This document shows positions 24,346 to 33,340 of a DNA stretch of 64,000 nt, piece after piece. This stretch comes from VGCC01 sp044375955 (GTDB lineage Bacteria; Actinomycetota; Actinomycetes; S36-B12): assembly GCA_044375955.1 (NCBI GenBank), contig JBILLS010000003.1, forward strand, positions 1 through 64,000, in the 5' to 3' direction. The notes under the pieces are model-generated. The model had not been told where the DNA came from. It saw nothing but the letters and a program-made list of their open reading frames with translations, and searched no databases. A program made the translations under genes and the position numbers. Within the stretch, counting starts at the first letter, position 1. Every line of letters begins with the position of its first letter.

Positions 24346-26765
24346 TAGCGGTGTCCCGCGAGAACTGACTCCGCCCACTGCGCAAGCGCCGCGCGATCGA
24401 TCTTCGCCTGGTGGCGGACATCCACCGGGAATTCACTGCGTTGCACGACCGCCGCAACGTCTATTCCCAGCGCATCGCGCACGACCGCGCGCACGTCGGC
24501 ACTCCGCTCGTAGCCTGCCCACACCCCGCGGCCCTCGGTGGGGATCACGATCACCACCACACACTGTGTGCCTGGCGGTCCCACCCCCACCGCTGCGCAC
24601 CACCGCACCCAGGGCAACTGCTGCACCTGCTGCTCGATACCGACCGGCGCGATCGGTCCGTCGGGAGTCTCGATGACATGGCTGCGACGTCCGGACACCC
24701 ACAACCGCCCACCTGCGTCGAGCCATCCGACATCACCCGTGCGGTGCCAATCCGGTGGTGACTCCGCGCTGATCCCCCACAACGCGTCATATCCATCACG
24801 CATGTGCGGCGCGGAGACCAGGATCTCCCCGAGATCACCTCCTGCGAGCGACTCCACGCGCACGCGGACCCCGGGTAATGGAGTACCCACAAGCACCCCG
24901 TCTCCCACACCCGCGCCGGCGATCTCGGATGCGGCCACATCGGTGACCGGGAGCGCCTCCGTCATGCCGTAGGGGGTGCGCACCTCGGCGTTCGGGACCA
25001 GCCGGGCAACCTGCTCCAGTAACCCGGGTGGCACAGGCGCGCCCGCGCACAACACCAGCCGGAGGGTGCGGAGGTCTTCGACGAGTCCCACTCGGTGCGC
25101 GGTGCGCACCACGCTCGTCAGCGCAGCGGGCGAGGCCCAGAGCACCGTGCCGCGGGCCGCTCGCACCGCGGCGGCAAGGGCGTCGGCACTCAGGCTCGCC
25201 GGTTTGGTGACATCCATATCGGGGATCACCGACGCCAACCCGAGGGCAGGGCCGAGGATCGCCCACGGTGCAAACGCGGCGACCAGCACATCGTCTGCGC
25301 CGAGGGAGTAGTGACTGCGCAGCAGTTCGCAGGTGCGCGACACCTGCGCGTGCCGGTACCGCACCCCCTTGGCCGGCCCGGTGGACCCGGAAGTGAAGAC
25401 CACCGCAGCGAGGGAAGCGGGGTCGGGAGCGGGCAGGATCACATCTCCATTCACCGGCCCGCGAAGGTCCGCCGGCGACATCGTCGGCAACCCGATCGAG
25501 CGTGCAAGAGGACGGGCGCGAGGAATCGCGATCGCGAACGTGGCCGCCGCCGACTGCAGAGCGCGACGCATTCCGCGGACACCGAGCCCACGGTCGGCGA
25601 TGACCACGGTCGCGCCGATTCGCCAGCAGGCGTAGATCGCAGCGATCGCATCCGGGCCCGGGGGCACCAGGATCGCGACTCGCCCCTGCACCCCGCGTGC
25701 GCGCAGGTGCCCCGCCGCGACATCCACGCGCGCAGCGAGTTCGGACCAGGTCACCACCGAGGCTTCGGCTCCCCCTCGACCACCCATCGTCGTGAGTGCG
25801 GGTGCCTCGGGGCGGGTGCGCGCCGCGGACTCCAATCCGGCCCAGAGTTCGGGGACGTCACCGGCAGGAATAACGGGAGAGTCCGCCGGTGGATCGAGGA
25901 CCCGAGTGCGCACCCAGGTCAGCACATCGGTCACCACCCGTGGCTCGTCCTCGATCACGAGGTGGCTCGCGCGTGGATAACGGTGCACGTCGGCATGCGG
26001 GATCCGGCGCTCGAGGTCGCGGAGGTAGCGGTCGGAGAACACCGGGTCCCGTGCACCCCACGCAAGGAGAACCGGGATGTCATCGAGTGTGGCGACTCCG
26101 GCCTGAATGGAGGCAAGTGCTTCCGCACTGGGGTGATCATCGGTCAGCGGAATGTCGGCGATGAAGTTGCCGATCGCCCGCCGTCGATCGCGACCGCCGC
26201 GGTAGGGGGCGAGGTACGCGTCGATCGTTGCCGGGTCCAAGGCGCGCCCGGCGCGCACTCGACTGAGTGCCAGCGTGCCGCGAAGGAAGGCGGTCGTGGA
26301 CACGGTGAGTTCGCGCATCGCGTGGGCCAGGCGGATCACCGGCGGCGTATGGGTATCCCGATGCACGGCGGTGTTCAGGAGGACAACCCCCCGCACGTCG
26401 GCCGGGCCGTGCGCACGCTGGTGGAGTACCCAGCCCAGGCTGATCGGTCCTCCCCAGTCGTGGGCCACGGTCACCACCGGCCCGCCCAGATCGAGGGCGT
26501 CGGTGAGATCGACCAGGTCATCGATGCGGGTAGCAAGTCGACGCATCCCCGGAATGCGTTCCGACCATCCCATCTGCAGCTGGTCGACCGCGATCACCCG
26601 GATATCGGCCGGGCAGTTGGCGAGGAGGCTACGCCAGAGGTAGGACCAGGTGGGGTTGCCGTGCACGCACAGCAAGGTGAGCCGCGGGTTCTCTGTCGCG
26701 GTGTCGAGGTAGTGCCATGTGCGACCCCGCGCATCAGTGATGGTCCGCGACCAGTGATCGATCAC
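24345..26765 (-). CDS. oleBC: OleBC fusion: beta-lactone decarboxylase + beta-lactone synthetase
   Basis: An 806-residue two-domain protein. Residues 1 to about 290 are an alpha/beta hydrolase of the haloalkane-dehalogenase type: oxyanion motif CVHGNPTWSYLW, nucleophile Asp103 in AHDWGGPISL, His268 in SHLV. This is OleB, which removes CO2 from a beta-lactone to give a cis-olefin. Residues 305-806 are an AMP-forming ligase with VVFTSGSTGPAKGVRY at 455-470 and a C-terminal KIDRAALAQW; this is OleC, which closes the beta-lactone with ATP. Fused OleBC is known in Actinobacteria. The GTG at 26765 overlaps the oleA stop as GTGA; a TTG one codon earlier is less likely. Confidence 0.9.
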   Translation of the reverse strand: MIDHWSRTITDARGRTWHYLDTATENPRLTLLCVHGNPTWSYLWRSLLANCPADIRVIAVDQLQMGWSERIPGMRRLATRIDDLVDLTDALDLGGPVVTVAHDWGGPISLGWVLHQRAHGPADVRGVVLLNTAVHRDTHTPPVIRLAHAMRELTVSTTAFLRGTLALSRVRAGRALDPATIDAYLAPYRGGRDRRRAIGNFIADIPLTDDHPSAEALASIQAGVATLDDIPVLLAWGARDPVFSDRYLRDLERRIPHADVHRYPRASHLVIEDEPRVVTDVLTWVRTRVLDPPADSPVIPAGDVPELWAGLESAARTRPEAPALTTMGGRGGAEASVVTWSELAARVDVAAGHLRARGVQGRVAILVPPGPDAIAAIYACWRIGATVVIADRGLGVRGMRRALQSAAATFAIAIPRARPLARSIGLPTMSPADLRGPVNGDVILPAPDPASLAAVVFTSGSTGPAKGVRYRHAQVSRTCELLRSHYSLGADDVLVAAFAPWAILGPALGLASVIPDMDVTKPASLSADALAAAVRAARGTVLWASPAALTSVVRTAHRVGLVEDLRTLRLVLCAGAPVPPGLLEQVARLVPNAEVRTPYGMTEALPVTDVAASEIAGAGVGDGVLVGTPLPGVRVRVESLAGGDLGEILVSAPHMRDGYDALWGISAESPPDWHRTGDVGWLDAGGRLWVSGRRSHVIETPDGPIAPVGIEQQVQQLPWVRWCAAVGVGPPGTQCVVVIVIPTEGRGVWAGYERSADVRAVVRDALGIDVAAVVQRSEFPVDVRHQAKIDRAALAQWAESVLAGHR

Positions 26766-27784
26766 CAAGCGATCTCGATAACCGCCGCGTTGAGACCCGA
26801 GCCGATACCCATGCAGGCCACGCGCTGCCCGCCCTCGAGCTCGGCGGCGACGCTCGCGAGCGTGAAGGGAACCGACGCGGGTCCGATGTTGCCGCGAGTC
26901 GGGAATGTGAGGGGCACCCGTTCCGGGTCGATACCGATCGCTTCAGTGATCGCTTTGGTGTGCAGTTTCGACACCTGGTGGATGACATAGCAATCGAGGT
27001 CCGACCAGTCGAAGTGATCGCGGGCATCCGCCCAGGTTTCGCGCGCGAGCGCGACACCTGCCTCGAGTAGACCTCGGGCATCGGTCGACATTCCGTTGAG
27101 ATCCCCGACGCAGAGGTGGGTGTGCTCAGTCGCCGCACGTGCTACACCGCCCACGAACCGGTGACCCTCCGGATGCTCGCTGGCCCGGCCAAGCACCATG
27201 GCAGCACCACCCGAGCCGAGAGTCAGTGTGGCGAAGTTCGCGAGAACGTCATCGCGGGTGGTGTCCGGCTGAAGGAGGCGCGCGATGGTGGCCTCATGAA
27301 TGCCCCGACTGCCCTCGCCGTCGACAACGAGTGCGTAATCGATCTGACCCGCGTCGAGGAACGTGGCAGCGAGCTGCATCCCATTGATGAACCCCAGGCA
27401 GGCGTTCGAGAGATCGAAGTTCAGGCAGCCGGTGCCGAGCCCGAGCTGGGCGTGGACATCGACGGCTGCCGAGGGCTCGAGGCGATCCCGACAGACAGAG
27501 GTGTCGATCAAGAGTCCGATCTCCCCAGGATCGACACCGGCGTCGGCGATGGCCTTCGCCCCCGCCAGGCTCGCGGCATCGATGAAGGACACGTCCTCGG
27601 GCCACCAGCGGCGCTCGGACACGCCCGCCAGACGCTCGATCATCCCGGGTTGCATCCCAAGGCGCTCATAGGTCGGCATGAGCCGTTGGTCGATCTCGTC
27701 GGATGTGACGACGATGGGGGCATCCGCGGCGGCGACGGACAGGATGGCCGAGTCGCGGTACCGGAACGCCATGGTCGACTGCAT
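26762..27784 (-). CDS. oleA: OleA: head-to-head acyl-CoA condensing thiolase
   Basis: A 340-residue thiolase-superfamily enzyme related to FabH. The triad is Cys129 in NFDLSNACLGF, His269 in YVIHQVS and Asn299 in TRGNIGPAS. OleA joins two fatty acyl-CoAs by a non-decarboxylative Claisen reaction to a beta-keto acid, the first step of long-chain olefin synthesis. The ATG at 27784 has GGCAGG upstream; a second ATG at 27772 lacks a site. It heads the oleA-oleBC-oleD operon, and a hairpin terminator separates it from htrA upstream on the same strand. Confidence 0.9.
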   Translation of the reverse strand: MQSTMAFRYRDSAILSVAAADAPIVVTSDEIDQRLMPTYERLGMQPGMIERLAGVSERRWWPEDVSFIDAASLAGAKAIADAGVDPGEIGLLIDTSVCRDRLEPSAAVDVHAQLGLGTGCLNFDLSNACLGFINGMQLAATFLDAGQIDYALVVDGEGSRGIHEATIARLLQPDTTRDDVLANFATLTLGSGGAAMVLGRASEHPEGHRFVGGVARAATEHTHLCVGDLNGMSTDARGLLEAGVALARETWADARDHFDWSDLDCYVIHQVSKLHTKAITEAIGIDPERVPLTFPTRGNIGPASVPFTLASVAAELEGGQRVACMGIGSGLNAAVIEIAW

Positions 27785-27803
27785 GGGAAACAGCCTGCCA
27801 TGC

Positions 27804-27841
27804 CAACCGGCCCGCCCTGGAGGAGGTGGGCGGGCCGGTTG
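27804..27841 (-). terminator. Hairpin terminator between htrA and oleA
   Basis: A perfect 13-base GC-rich stem (CAACCGGCCCGCC and its complement) with a 12-base loop, 12 bases past the htrA stop. It should end the htrA message and insulate the ole operon. There is no U-tract. Confidence 0.75.
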
Positions 27842-27853
27842 AGTCGTACGGGA

Positions 27854-28975
27854 TTACGCCTTCGAGGCGACCAGCGTCACAGCGACGTCTTGGGTGCGTC
27901 CGTCGCGCAGCAGGGTGAGCGTCACGGTGTCACCGGGTGCGTTGTCGCGGATCGCGACGACCAACTCGGTGGAGTCCGCGAGGACCTTGCCGTCGATCGC
28001 CGTGATCACGTCACCGTCGAGGATCCCGGCCGTGTCCGCGGGTGAGCCCCCGGTGACTTCGGCCACGCGAGCACCCGGCCCGGTGTAGGCGGTGTCGAGT
28101 TGCACGCCGATGATCGGGGTCTGCGACGTGCCCGTGGTCATGATCTCGTTCGCGATGCGCTGCGCGGTATCGATCGGGATCGCGAAGCCGAGACCGATGT
28201 TGCCGGCCTGACCCATCATCCCGAGCGTGGCGATCGCAGAGTTGATACCGATCACCTCACCGGCCGCATTGACCAGCGGACCACCGGAGTTCCCCGGGTT
28301 GATCGCCGCATCGGTCTGGATCGCGTTGATGAACGACGTGTCTCCCTGGCCGCCCGCGGTCACCGGGCGATCCAGAGCACTCACGATGCCGGCGGTCACG
28401 GTGCCCTGCAGGCCCAGCGGGGAGCCGAGGGCAACGACGGTCTCGCCGACACGCAGTTGATCGGAGGAACCGAGCGGCACTGCGGCGAGTCCCGTGCGGT
28501 CGACCTTGACGACGGCAACGTCGTAGCCCGGATTCGAACCGACGAGTGTGCCGGTGGCCTTCGATCCGTCGGCGAACATCACCTCGAGGGATCCGTTCTC
28601 GCCGGCGACTCCCGCCACGTGGTGGTTGGTCAGGATGTAGCCGTCATTGCTGAAGACGAATCCGGAGCCGTTGCCCTCACCATCGGATCCGGCGATGTTG
28701 ATCTGGACGACGGCGGGCTGAACCGCCGCGGCGATATCGGCGATGGCCGAGGACACCGGCGCGGTCGTGTTCGCCGCGGCGGCCACGGGCGCGGCCACCG
28801 TGGTTTCGGCACTGGCCGATCGGTCGGCGATCAGGTAGCCCACTCCACCACCGAGCGTCCCGGCCACCAGGGCGATGCCTGCGACGCCAGCCATGAGCGG
28901 CCAGCGCGCGGGCTGTTTCGACTGCGGTGGGGTGAACGGGGGGATGGGGGTGCCCACGGTGTCGGGCAGGGTCAT
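27854..28975 (-). CDS. HtrA/DegP-type serine protease with PDZ domain
   Basis: A 373-residue membrane-anchored protease. A cytoplasmic proline-rich lead is followed by one transmembrane helix at about residues 27-50. The protease triad is His119 in LTNHHV, Asp152 in YDVAVVKVD and Ser230 in NPGNSGGPL, and a single PDZ domain runs from about residue 285 to the end. These proteases handle misfolded or regulatory proteins outside the membrane. The start is secured by GAGGAGGAG two bases before the ATG. It is monocistronic, bounded by a strong terminator. Confidence 0.92.
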   Translation of the reverse strand: MTLPDTVGTPIPPFTPPQSKQPARWPLMAGVAGIALVAGTLGGGVGYLIADRSASAETTVAAPVAAAANTTAPVSSAIADIAAAVQPAVVQINIAGSDGEGNGSGFVFSNDGYILTNHHVAGVAGENGSLEVMFADGSKATGTLVGSNPGYDVAVVKVDRTGLAAVPLGSSDQLRVGETVVALGSPLGLQGTVTAGIVSALDRPVTAGGQGDTSFINAIQTDAAINPGNSGGPLVNAAGEVIGINSAIATLGMMGQAGNIGLGFAIPIDTAQRIANEIMTTGTSQTPIIGVQLDTAYTGPGARVAEVTGGSPADTAGILDGDVITAIDGKVLADSTELVVAIRDNAPGDTVTLTLLRDGRTQDVAVTLVASKA

Positions 28976-29176
28976 AGCTCCTCCTCTATATGCATGCGCG
29001 GTGATTCGCGCTCATGGTTTGGACTTCCGGACATCCGCCCCGGTTGCGCCTCCGGCACCGCCTTTGCACACCCCTTACATTCCGGCCAGCCCTCGGTCAC
29101 CTGTGCGGCTTCGACCGACCCCTGAGACCATGGCCCCCGGGATCCCGCCACCGATCCCCGGGACCTGGAGGTGGGC

Positions 29177-32100
29177 ATGCGGTCGATGACGACCTGGATC
29201 GCTGCCTCGGTCATGAGCGCCCTCGTGGCGATCGGGCTGGCGGCCGGCCCCGGCGCAGCCGTGTCCCCGGATACCACCGCGGAGGCGCCGAGCGCATCAC
29301 CGACTCCGACCCCGGAGGTGTCTACCTCGCCCACCGCGGCGCCGAGCCCGACACCGGATCCAACCCCGAGTCCTCGACCGTCCGTTTCGGAGAGCCCCTC
29401 ACCCACGTCATCCCCGACACCCACTGCCTCTGCGTCACCTACGTCGAGTGCGTCCGGCACCCCGAGCACCGAACCCGATGCCCGTCCACGCATCGTCGTG
29501 GTGAAGAACGGCGCCTATACCCAGTCCGCCATTGAGATGGCGCAGGAGATGGGTGCGCGTCCGGACAAGGTCCTCGTCGGCATGGTCGACGGATTCACCG
29601 CCACGCTCACAGATGCCGAGGTGCGGAGGCTGGAAGGCAGCACTGCCGTCGACTACATCGAGGACGACAAGGTCGTCAGCATCAACGCACCGTTTCGAAC
29701 TGTGACGAAGACGTCCACGACGAGCATGAACGGCTTCGATGATGCGAGTTCGGCTCCACAGAATCTGGGCTTCACGATCAACTGGTTCGGTGTCAACTAC
29801 GACCGCATCATCATCAACAGCAACGGGGGTGCCGTCTTCGATGACGGACTGGGACCGTTCAATGCATGGCGCGGCATCAACCTTTCCACGGCCACTCGCC
29901 CCTACGTTCTGCCGCTCTTCACCGACCTGGATGGGACGTCGTCGGGAACCCTGCAATTCGGGCAGGGAACCATCTCTGATTCCGCAACCAAGAGTGTCTT
30001 CTGGGCCGAGTGGAGCAACTACGGCGAGTACCCGAGCTCCGCCGGGAAGTACACGTTCCAGATGCTCGTCATCGACGAAGGTGCGGGCAAGGTCGGAATT
30101 GAATTCAATTACACGACTGTGGGGACCGCCGCGTCGTCGACTAATCCCACATTCGAAGTCGGCTACGCGAATCCCGCGCAAACAACTGGGACAGTGCGCA
30201 TCGCCACTAGCGGAGAAGCCCCCGCCACCGTCGCCACTCGCCTGACCACCAGTGGCAATCCAACGTCGACCCCGGGAGTCTGGCGCTATCTCATCAACTC
30301 GGGAGGGACGCCGACCCCCGCACCCTCGCCCTCGCCCACGGACGGGATCCAGACAGGGGCACCGTGGGGCCTGGACCGCATCGACCAGCGGGCTCTCCCA
30401 CTGAGCACCACGTACGAGGCCGCTGGGACGGGTAGCGGAGTGAAGGTCTACGTGGTCGACACCGGAATTCGCACGACCCACGTCGAGTTCGGTGGTCGCA
30501 CCGCGACCGGGCGCGATGAAGTGATCGATGGAAATGGCACCAATGACTGCAACGGACATGGCACCCATGTCGCGTCGACCGCTGCCGGCACGACGTACGG
30601 GGTGGCGAAGGGCGCGACCGTGGTCCCGGTTCGGGTTCTGGGGTGTTCGGGTTCCGGGACGACCTCGGGAGTGGTCGCCGGGCTCAACTGGATCAGGACC
30701 AACCACAGCGGTGGCCGCGCAGTGGTCAACATGAGCCTCGGCGGATCAGGGTCCAAGGCACTCGACGACGCCGTCGCTGCACTCCATGACGCGAACATCC
30801 CGGTCGTGGTAGCGGGCGGCAACTCCAACGCCAACGCTGCCGATTTCAGCCCGGCCCGAGAGCCGAAGGCGATCACGGTGGCGTCGATGACGTCGACGGA
30901 TGCGCGCTCCTCCTTCTCCAACTTCGGAAGCCTCATCGACATTTTCGCGCCCGGTTCGTCGATCATCGGAGCCTGGTACACGTCGAACACAGCGAGCGCC
31001 ACCATCAGTGGGACCTCCATGGCGAGCCCGCACGTGGCAGGGGCGGCAGCCGTGTATCTCGCCCTCAATCCCTCCGCTACGTCCGCCCAGGTCGCCACGG
31101 CGTTGTCGGATTCGGCGACCGAGAACGTCATTACCGATCCTGGAACCGGATCGCCCAACAAGTTGCTGTACGTACGATCCTTCACGGGCTCCGGTGGTGG
31201 TGGAAGTTCCGGCGGGGGTGGAAGTTCCGGCGGGGGTGGAAGTTCCGGCGGGGGTGGAAGTTCCGGCGGGGGTGGTAGTTCCGGCGGCGGCGGTAGCTCC
31301 GGTGGTGGTAGCTCCTCATCGGATAAGGGCGGAGGCGGCGGCGCCGAGGACGAGATCCAGGTCACCCGTCCCGCCGTGACGACCAATCAGGTCACGCGTC
31401 CCGGAGCCTTCGCCGCAGTGGATGGCACTGGTCAGCCCCTCGCACTCCAGCGAGCGGGGCTTACGAGCGGTGGTTTCGAGATCGTGGGCAGTGGCTGGGA
31501 AATCACTTCTCGAGGTGCCCTGACTGCACAGAACACGACGCTGACGCCCGGTCAGATCATCCGAATCACGGGCAAGGGACTCCAGCGGTTGACGACTACG
31601 GGCGTGTACGTGCTCTCCACCCCAGTGTGGGTGGCCGCCGGTGTCGTCAGTTACGAGAATGAGTTCACCGTCGAGTTCCAGATTCCCGCGCTGCCACCTG
31701 GGCAACACACTCTGCAGATCAACGCGGTGCGCCAGGGACAACTGCCCATGAGCATTGGTGTGGGATTCACCCTGGGGTCGCCAGCACCCGCCGGGGCACC
31801 GGCCGCGTCTGCGCCACGGGACGCCGCGGAATTCGTCACGTTCGCTCGGTCGAGTCAGTCACTGTCTCCCAACGCCAAGGCCAAACTGCGGCGAATCGCG
31901 AAAACTGCGCAAGGACTGAACAACGAGCTCTCGGTCATTGGCTTGCCAGGCGCTGCACGTTCCGACGTCAACCAGCGACGGGTCTCGGTTGTGGGTCGCT
32001 ACCTGCAAGCGCAGGGGGCGCGGGTGAGTATGCGGCAATCGACGAGCCCACGCTCCGCGGGATCCTCAGGAGTCCTCGTCGTCGCTTCCACTCCCCCCGC

Positions 32101-32365
32101 GAATTCCGCGGCCGGAGTCTCATCACTCATCGTGCGCTTCAAGCCCGGCCAGGAACCCGAGATCGGAGATGCACTCGGAACAAGCCTGACCGTGCGGAAG
32201 TACCTAGGTTTCCGGATGTTCCGAGTCGACTTCGCCTCCCCCGTGTCGGAGGACACCGCAGCTGCCGCAGCCACGACTCTCTCGTCCAACCGGAACGTCG
32301 AGTTCGCCGAACCCGATGCCCGTGTCACCACGCAGATTGCATTCCGGGGCAACAGAAGCCTCTAG
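29177..32365 (+). CDS. Modular secreted subtilisin-family (S8) protease with nidogen-like insert
   Basis: A 1062-residue exported protease. Order: signal peptide (1-30); Ser/Thr/Pro-rich linker (30-95); inhibitor-I9-like propeptide (about 97-165); a nidogen-like beta domain (about 175-345) with LGFTINWFGVNYDRIIINSN; a short Pro linker; the S8 catalytic domain with Asp428 (VVDTGI), His461 (NGHGTHVAS), Asn549 (AGGNSNA) and Ser614 (SGTSMASPHVAG); a (GGGGSS)n linker (about 673-713); a beta domain; an OmpA-like stretch (LSPNAKAKLRRIAKTAQ ... NQRRVSVVGRYLQAQGA); and a second I9-like module at the C-terminus (LIVRFKPG ... VEFAEPDARV). ATG 29177 has GGAGG at the right distance. The nidogen insert and two I9-like modules are unusual. 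Confidence 0.88.
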   Translation: MRSMTTWIAASVMSALVAIGLAAGPGAAVSPDTTAEAPSASPTPTPEVSTSPTAAPSPTPDPTPSPRPSVSESPSPTSSPTPTASASPTSSASGTPSTEPDARPRIVVVKNGAYTQSAIEMAQEMGARPDKVLVGMVDGFTATLTDAEVRRLEGSTAVDYIEDDKVVSINAPFRTVTKTSTTSMNGFDDASSAPQNLGFTINWFGVNYDRIIINSNGGAVFDDGLGPFNAWRGINLSTATRPYVLPLFTDLDGTSSGTLQFGQGTISDSATKSVFWAEWSNYGEYPSSAGKYTFQMLVIDEGAGKVGIEFNYTTVGTAASSTNPTFEVGYANPAQTTGTVRIATSGEAPATVATRLTTSGNPTSTPGVWRYLINSGGTPTPAPSPSPTDGIQTGAPWGLDRIDQRALPLSTTYEAAGTGSGVKVYVVDTGIRTTHVEFGGRTATGRDEVIDGNGTNDCNGHGTHVASTAAGTTYGVAKGATVVPVRVLGCSGSGTTSGVVAGLNWIRTNHSGGRAVVNMSLGGSGSKALDDAVAALHDANIPVVVAGGNSNANAADFSPAREPKAITVASMTSTDARSSFSNFGSLIDIFAPGSSIIGAWYTSNTASATISGTSMASPHVAGAAAVYLALNPSATSAQVATALSDSATENVITDPGTGSPNKLLYVRSFTGSGGGGSSGGGGSSGGGGSSGGGGSSGGGGSSGGGGSSGGGSSSSDKGGGGGAEDEIQVTRPAVTTNQVTRPGAFAAVDGTGQPLALQRAGLTSGGFEIVGSGWEITSRGALTAQNTTLTPGQIIRITGKGLQRLTTTGVYVLSTPVWVAAGVVSYENEFTVEFQIPALPPGQHTLQINAVRQGQLPMSIGVGFTLGSPAPAGAPAASAPRDAAEFVTFARSSQSLSPNAKAKLRRIAKTAQGLNNELSVIGLPGAARSDVNQRRVSVVGRYLQAQGARVSMRQSTSPRSAGSSGVLVVASTPPANSAAGVSSLIVRFKPGQEPEIGDALGTSLTVRKYLGFRMFRVDFASPVSEDTAAAAATTLSSNRNVEFAEPDARVTTQIAFRGNRSL
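31193..31315 (+). repeat. 18-bp tandem repeat encoding (GGGGSS)n linker
   Basis: Six 18-base units of the type GGCGGGGGTGGAAGTTCC plus one 15-base unit, head to tail inside the subtilase gene. Three central units are identical, and the outer ones differ at silent sites or A/T changes. It encodes a flexible Gly-Ser linker between the protease and C-terminal domains and could change length by slippage without breaking the frame. Confidence 0.95.
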
Positions 32366-32368
32366 ATT
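32363..32368 (+). promoter_or_regulatory. Candidate leaderless -10 element (TAGATT) on the subtilase stop codon
   Basis: TAGATT fits TANNNT and ends six bases before the GTG of sua5. Its first three bases are the TAG stop of the upstream protease gene. Confidence 0.35.
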
Positions 32369-32374
32369 GCGCCG

Positions 32375-33340
32375 GTGCGCATCACAACAGACCCCGAGGA
32401 GGCGTCCCGCGGACTCGCTGAGGGTCAGGTGGTGGCGATCCCCACGGAGACGGTCTACGGATTGGGTGCACGCGCCGACTCGCCTGATGCCGTGGCCCGG
32501 GTGTACGCGGCGAAGGGGCGTCCGGCAGACCACCCGCTGATCGTGCACGTGGCCCGTGCCGACGCCGCGACTTCGTGGGCGGCACGCATCCCGGACTACG
32601 CGCTGCTACTCAGTGCCCGGTTCTGGCCAGGACCGCTCACCCTCGTGCTGCAGCGCAGTGCGCGGGCCCAGGACTTCATCACCGGTACCCAGGACACGGT
32701 CGCGGTGCGCGTTCCTGGCAACGCACTCACCCGCGAGGTGATCCGCCGTGTCGGCGAGATTCTGGGTGACCCCGACGTCGGTATCGCTGCGCCCAGCGCC
32801 AATCGTTTTGGGAAGGTGAGTCCCACCCGCGCGCAGGACGTGGTGGCCGAGCTCGGGGAGTTCCTCGACGATGAACTCGTCCTCGACGGTGGACCGAGCA
32901 CCGTGGGTGTCGAGTCGACGATCGTGGACTGCTCCGGTGAGCGGCCGGTGATCCTGCGACCAGGACAGATCAGCCTGGAGGACATCGAGGGGTGCACGGG
33001 CCTCACCTGCGGTGAGTCGAGCACCGTGCGCGCGCCCGGGACACTCGTCGCGCACTACGCACCTGCCGCACGCGTGGTCATCGTCGACACCGCGTTACTT
33101 CCTGGGAGAGATACCGAGCGCAGCGGTCTCATCGCGCTCGCGTCCACCCCCACGCCGCCCGGGATGGTGCGCCTCACGGCGCCGGATACCGCCGCGCACT
33201 ACGCGGCGAGCCTCTACCGCGCGTTACGGGAAGCGGATGCCCTGCACCTCACCACCGTCTACGCCGTTCCGCCGACCGGATCCGGAATCGAGGCTGCGAT
33301 CCGCGACCGACTCGAGCGTGCCGCGCACGGCATTACTTAG
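32375..33340 (+). CDS. sua5: Threonylcarbamoyl-AMP synthase (Sua5 type)
   Basis: A 321-residue protein with an N-terminal YrdC domain (VAIPTETVYGLGARA, AKGRPADHPLIVHV, RFWPGPLTLVL, VESTIVDCSG) and a C-terminal Sua5 domain after the linker RAPGTLVAHYAPAA. It makes threonylcarbamoyl-AMP from threonine, bicarbonate and ATP for the t6A modification of ANN-decoding tRNAs, an essential function. The GTG start has no ribosome-binding site but a -10-like box at leaderless distance. Its 3' end overlaps the convergent SDR gene by eight bases. Confidence 0.92.
   Translation: MRITTDPEEASRGLAEGQVVAIPTETVYGLGARADSPDAVARVYAAKGRPADHPLIVHVARADAATSWAARIPDYALLLSARFWPGPLTLVLQRSARAQDFITGTQDTVAVRVPGNALTREVIRRVGEILGDPDVGIAAPSANRFGKVSPTRAQDVVAELGEFLDDELVLDGGPSTVGVESTIVDCSGERPVILRPGQISLEDIEGCTGLTCGESSTVRAPGTLVAHYAPAARVVIVDTALLPGRDTERSGLIALASTPTPPGMVRLTAPDTAAHYAASLYRALREADALHLTTVYAVPPTGSGIEAAIRDRLERAAHGIT

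Noticed and set aside
25095..26990. 631-codon plus-strand frame
   Set aside because: Antisense of oleBC with biased arginine/glycine/histidine content; no recognisable domain.
29435..30706. 423-codon minus-strand frame
   Set aside because: Antisense of the subtilase catalytic and nidogen regions; composition typical of shadow frames.
31193..31315. CRISPR-like array
   Set aside because: The repeats are head to tail without spacers and encode a Gly-Ser linker in frame; the 61674-61769 repeats are likewise coding.
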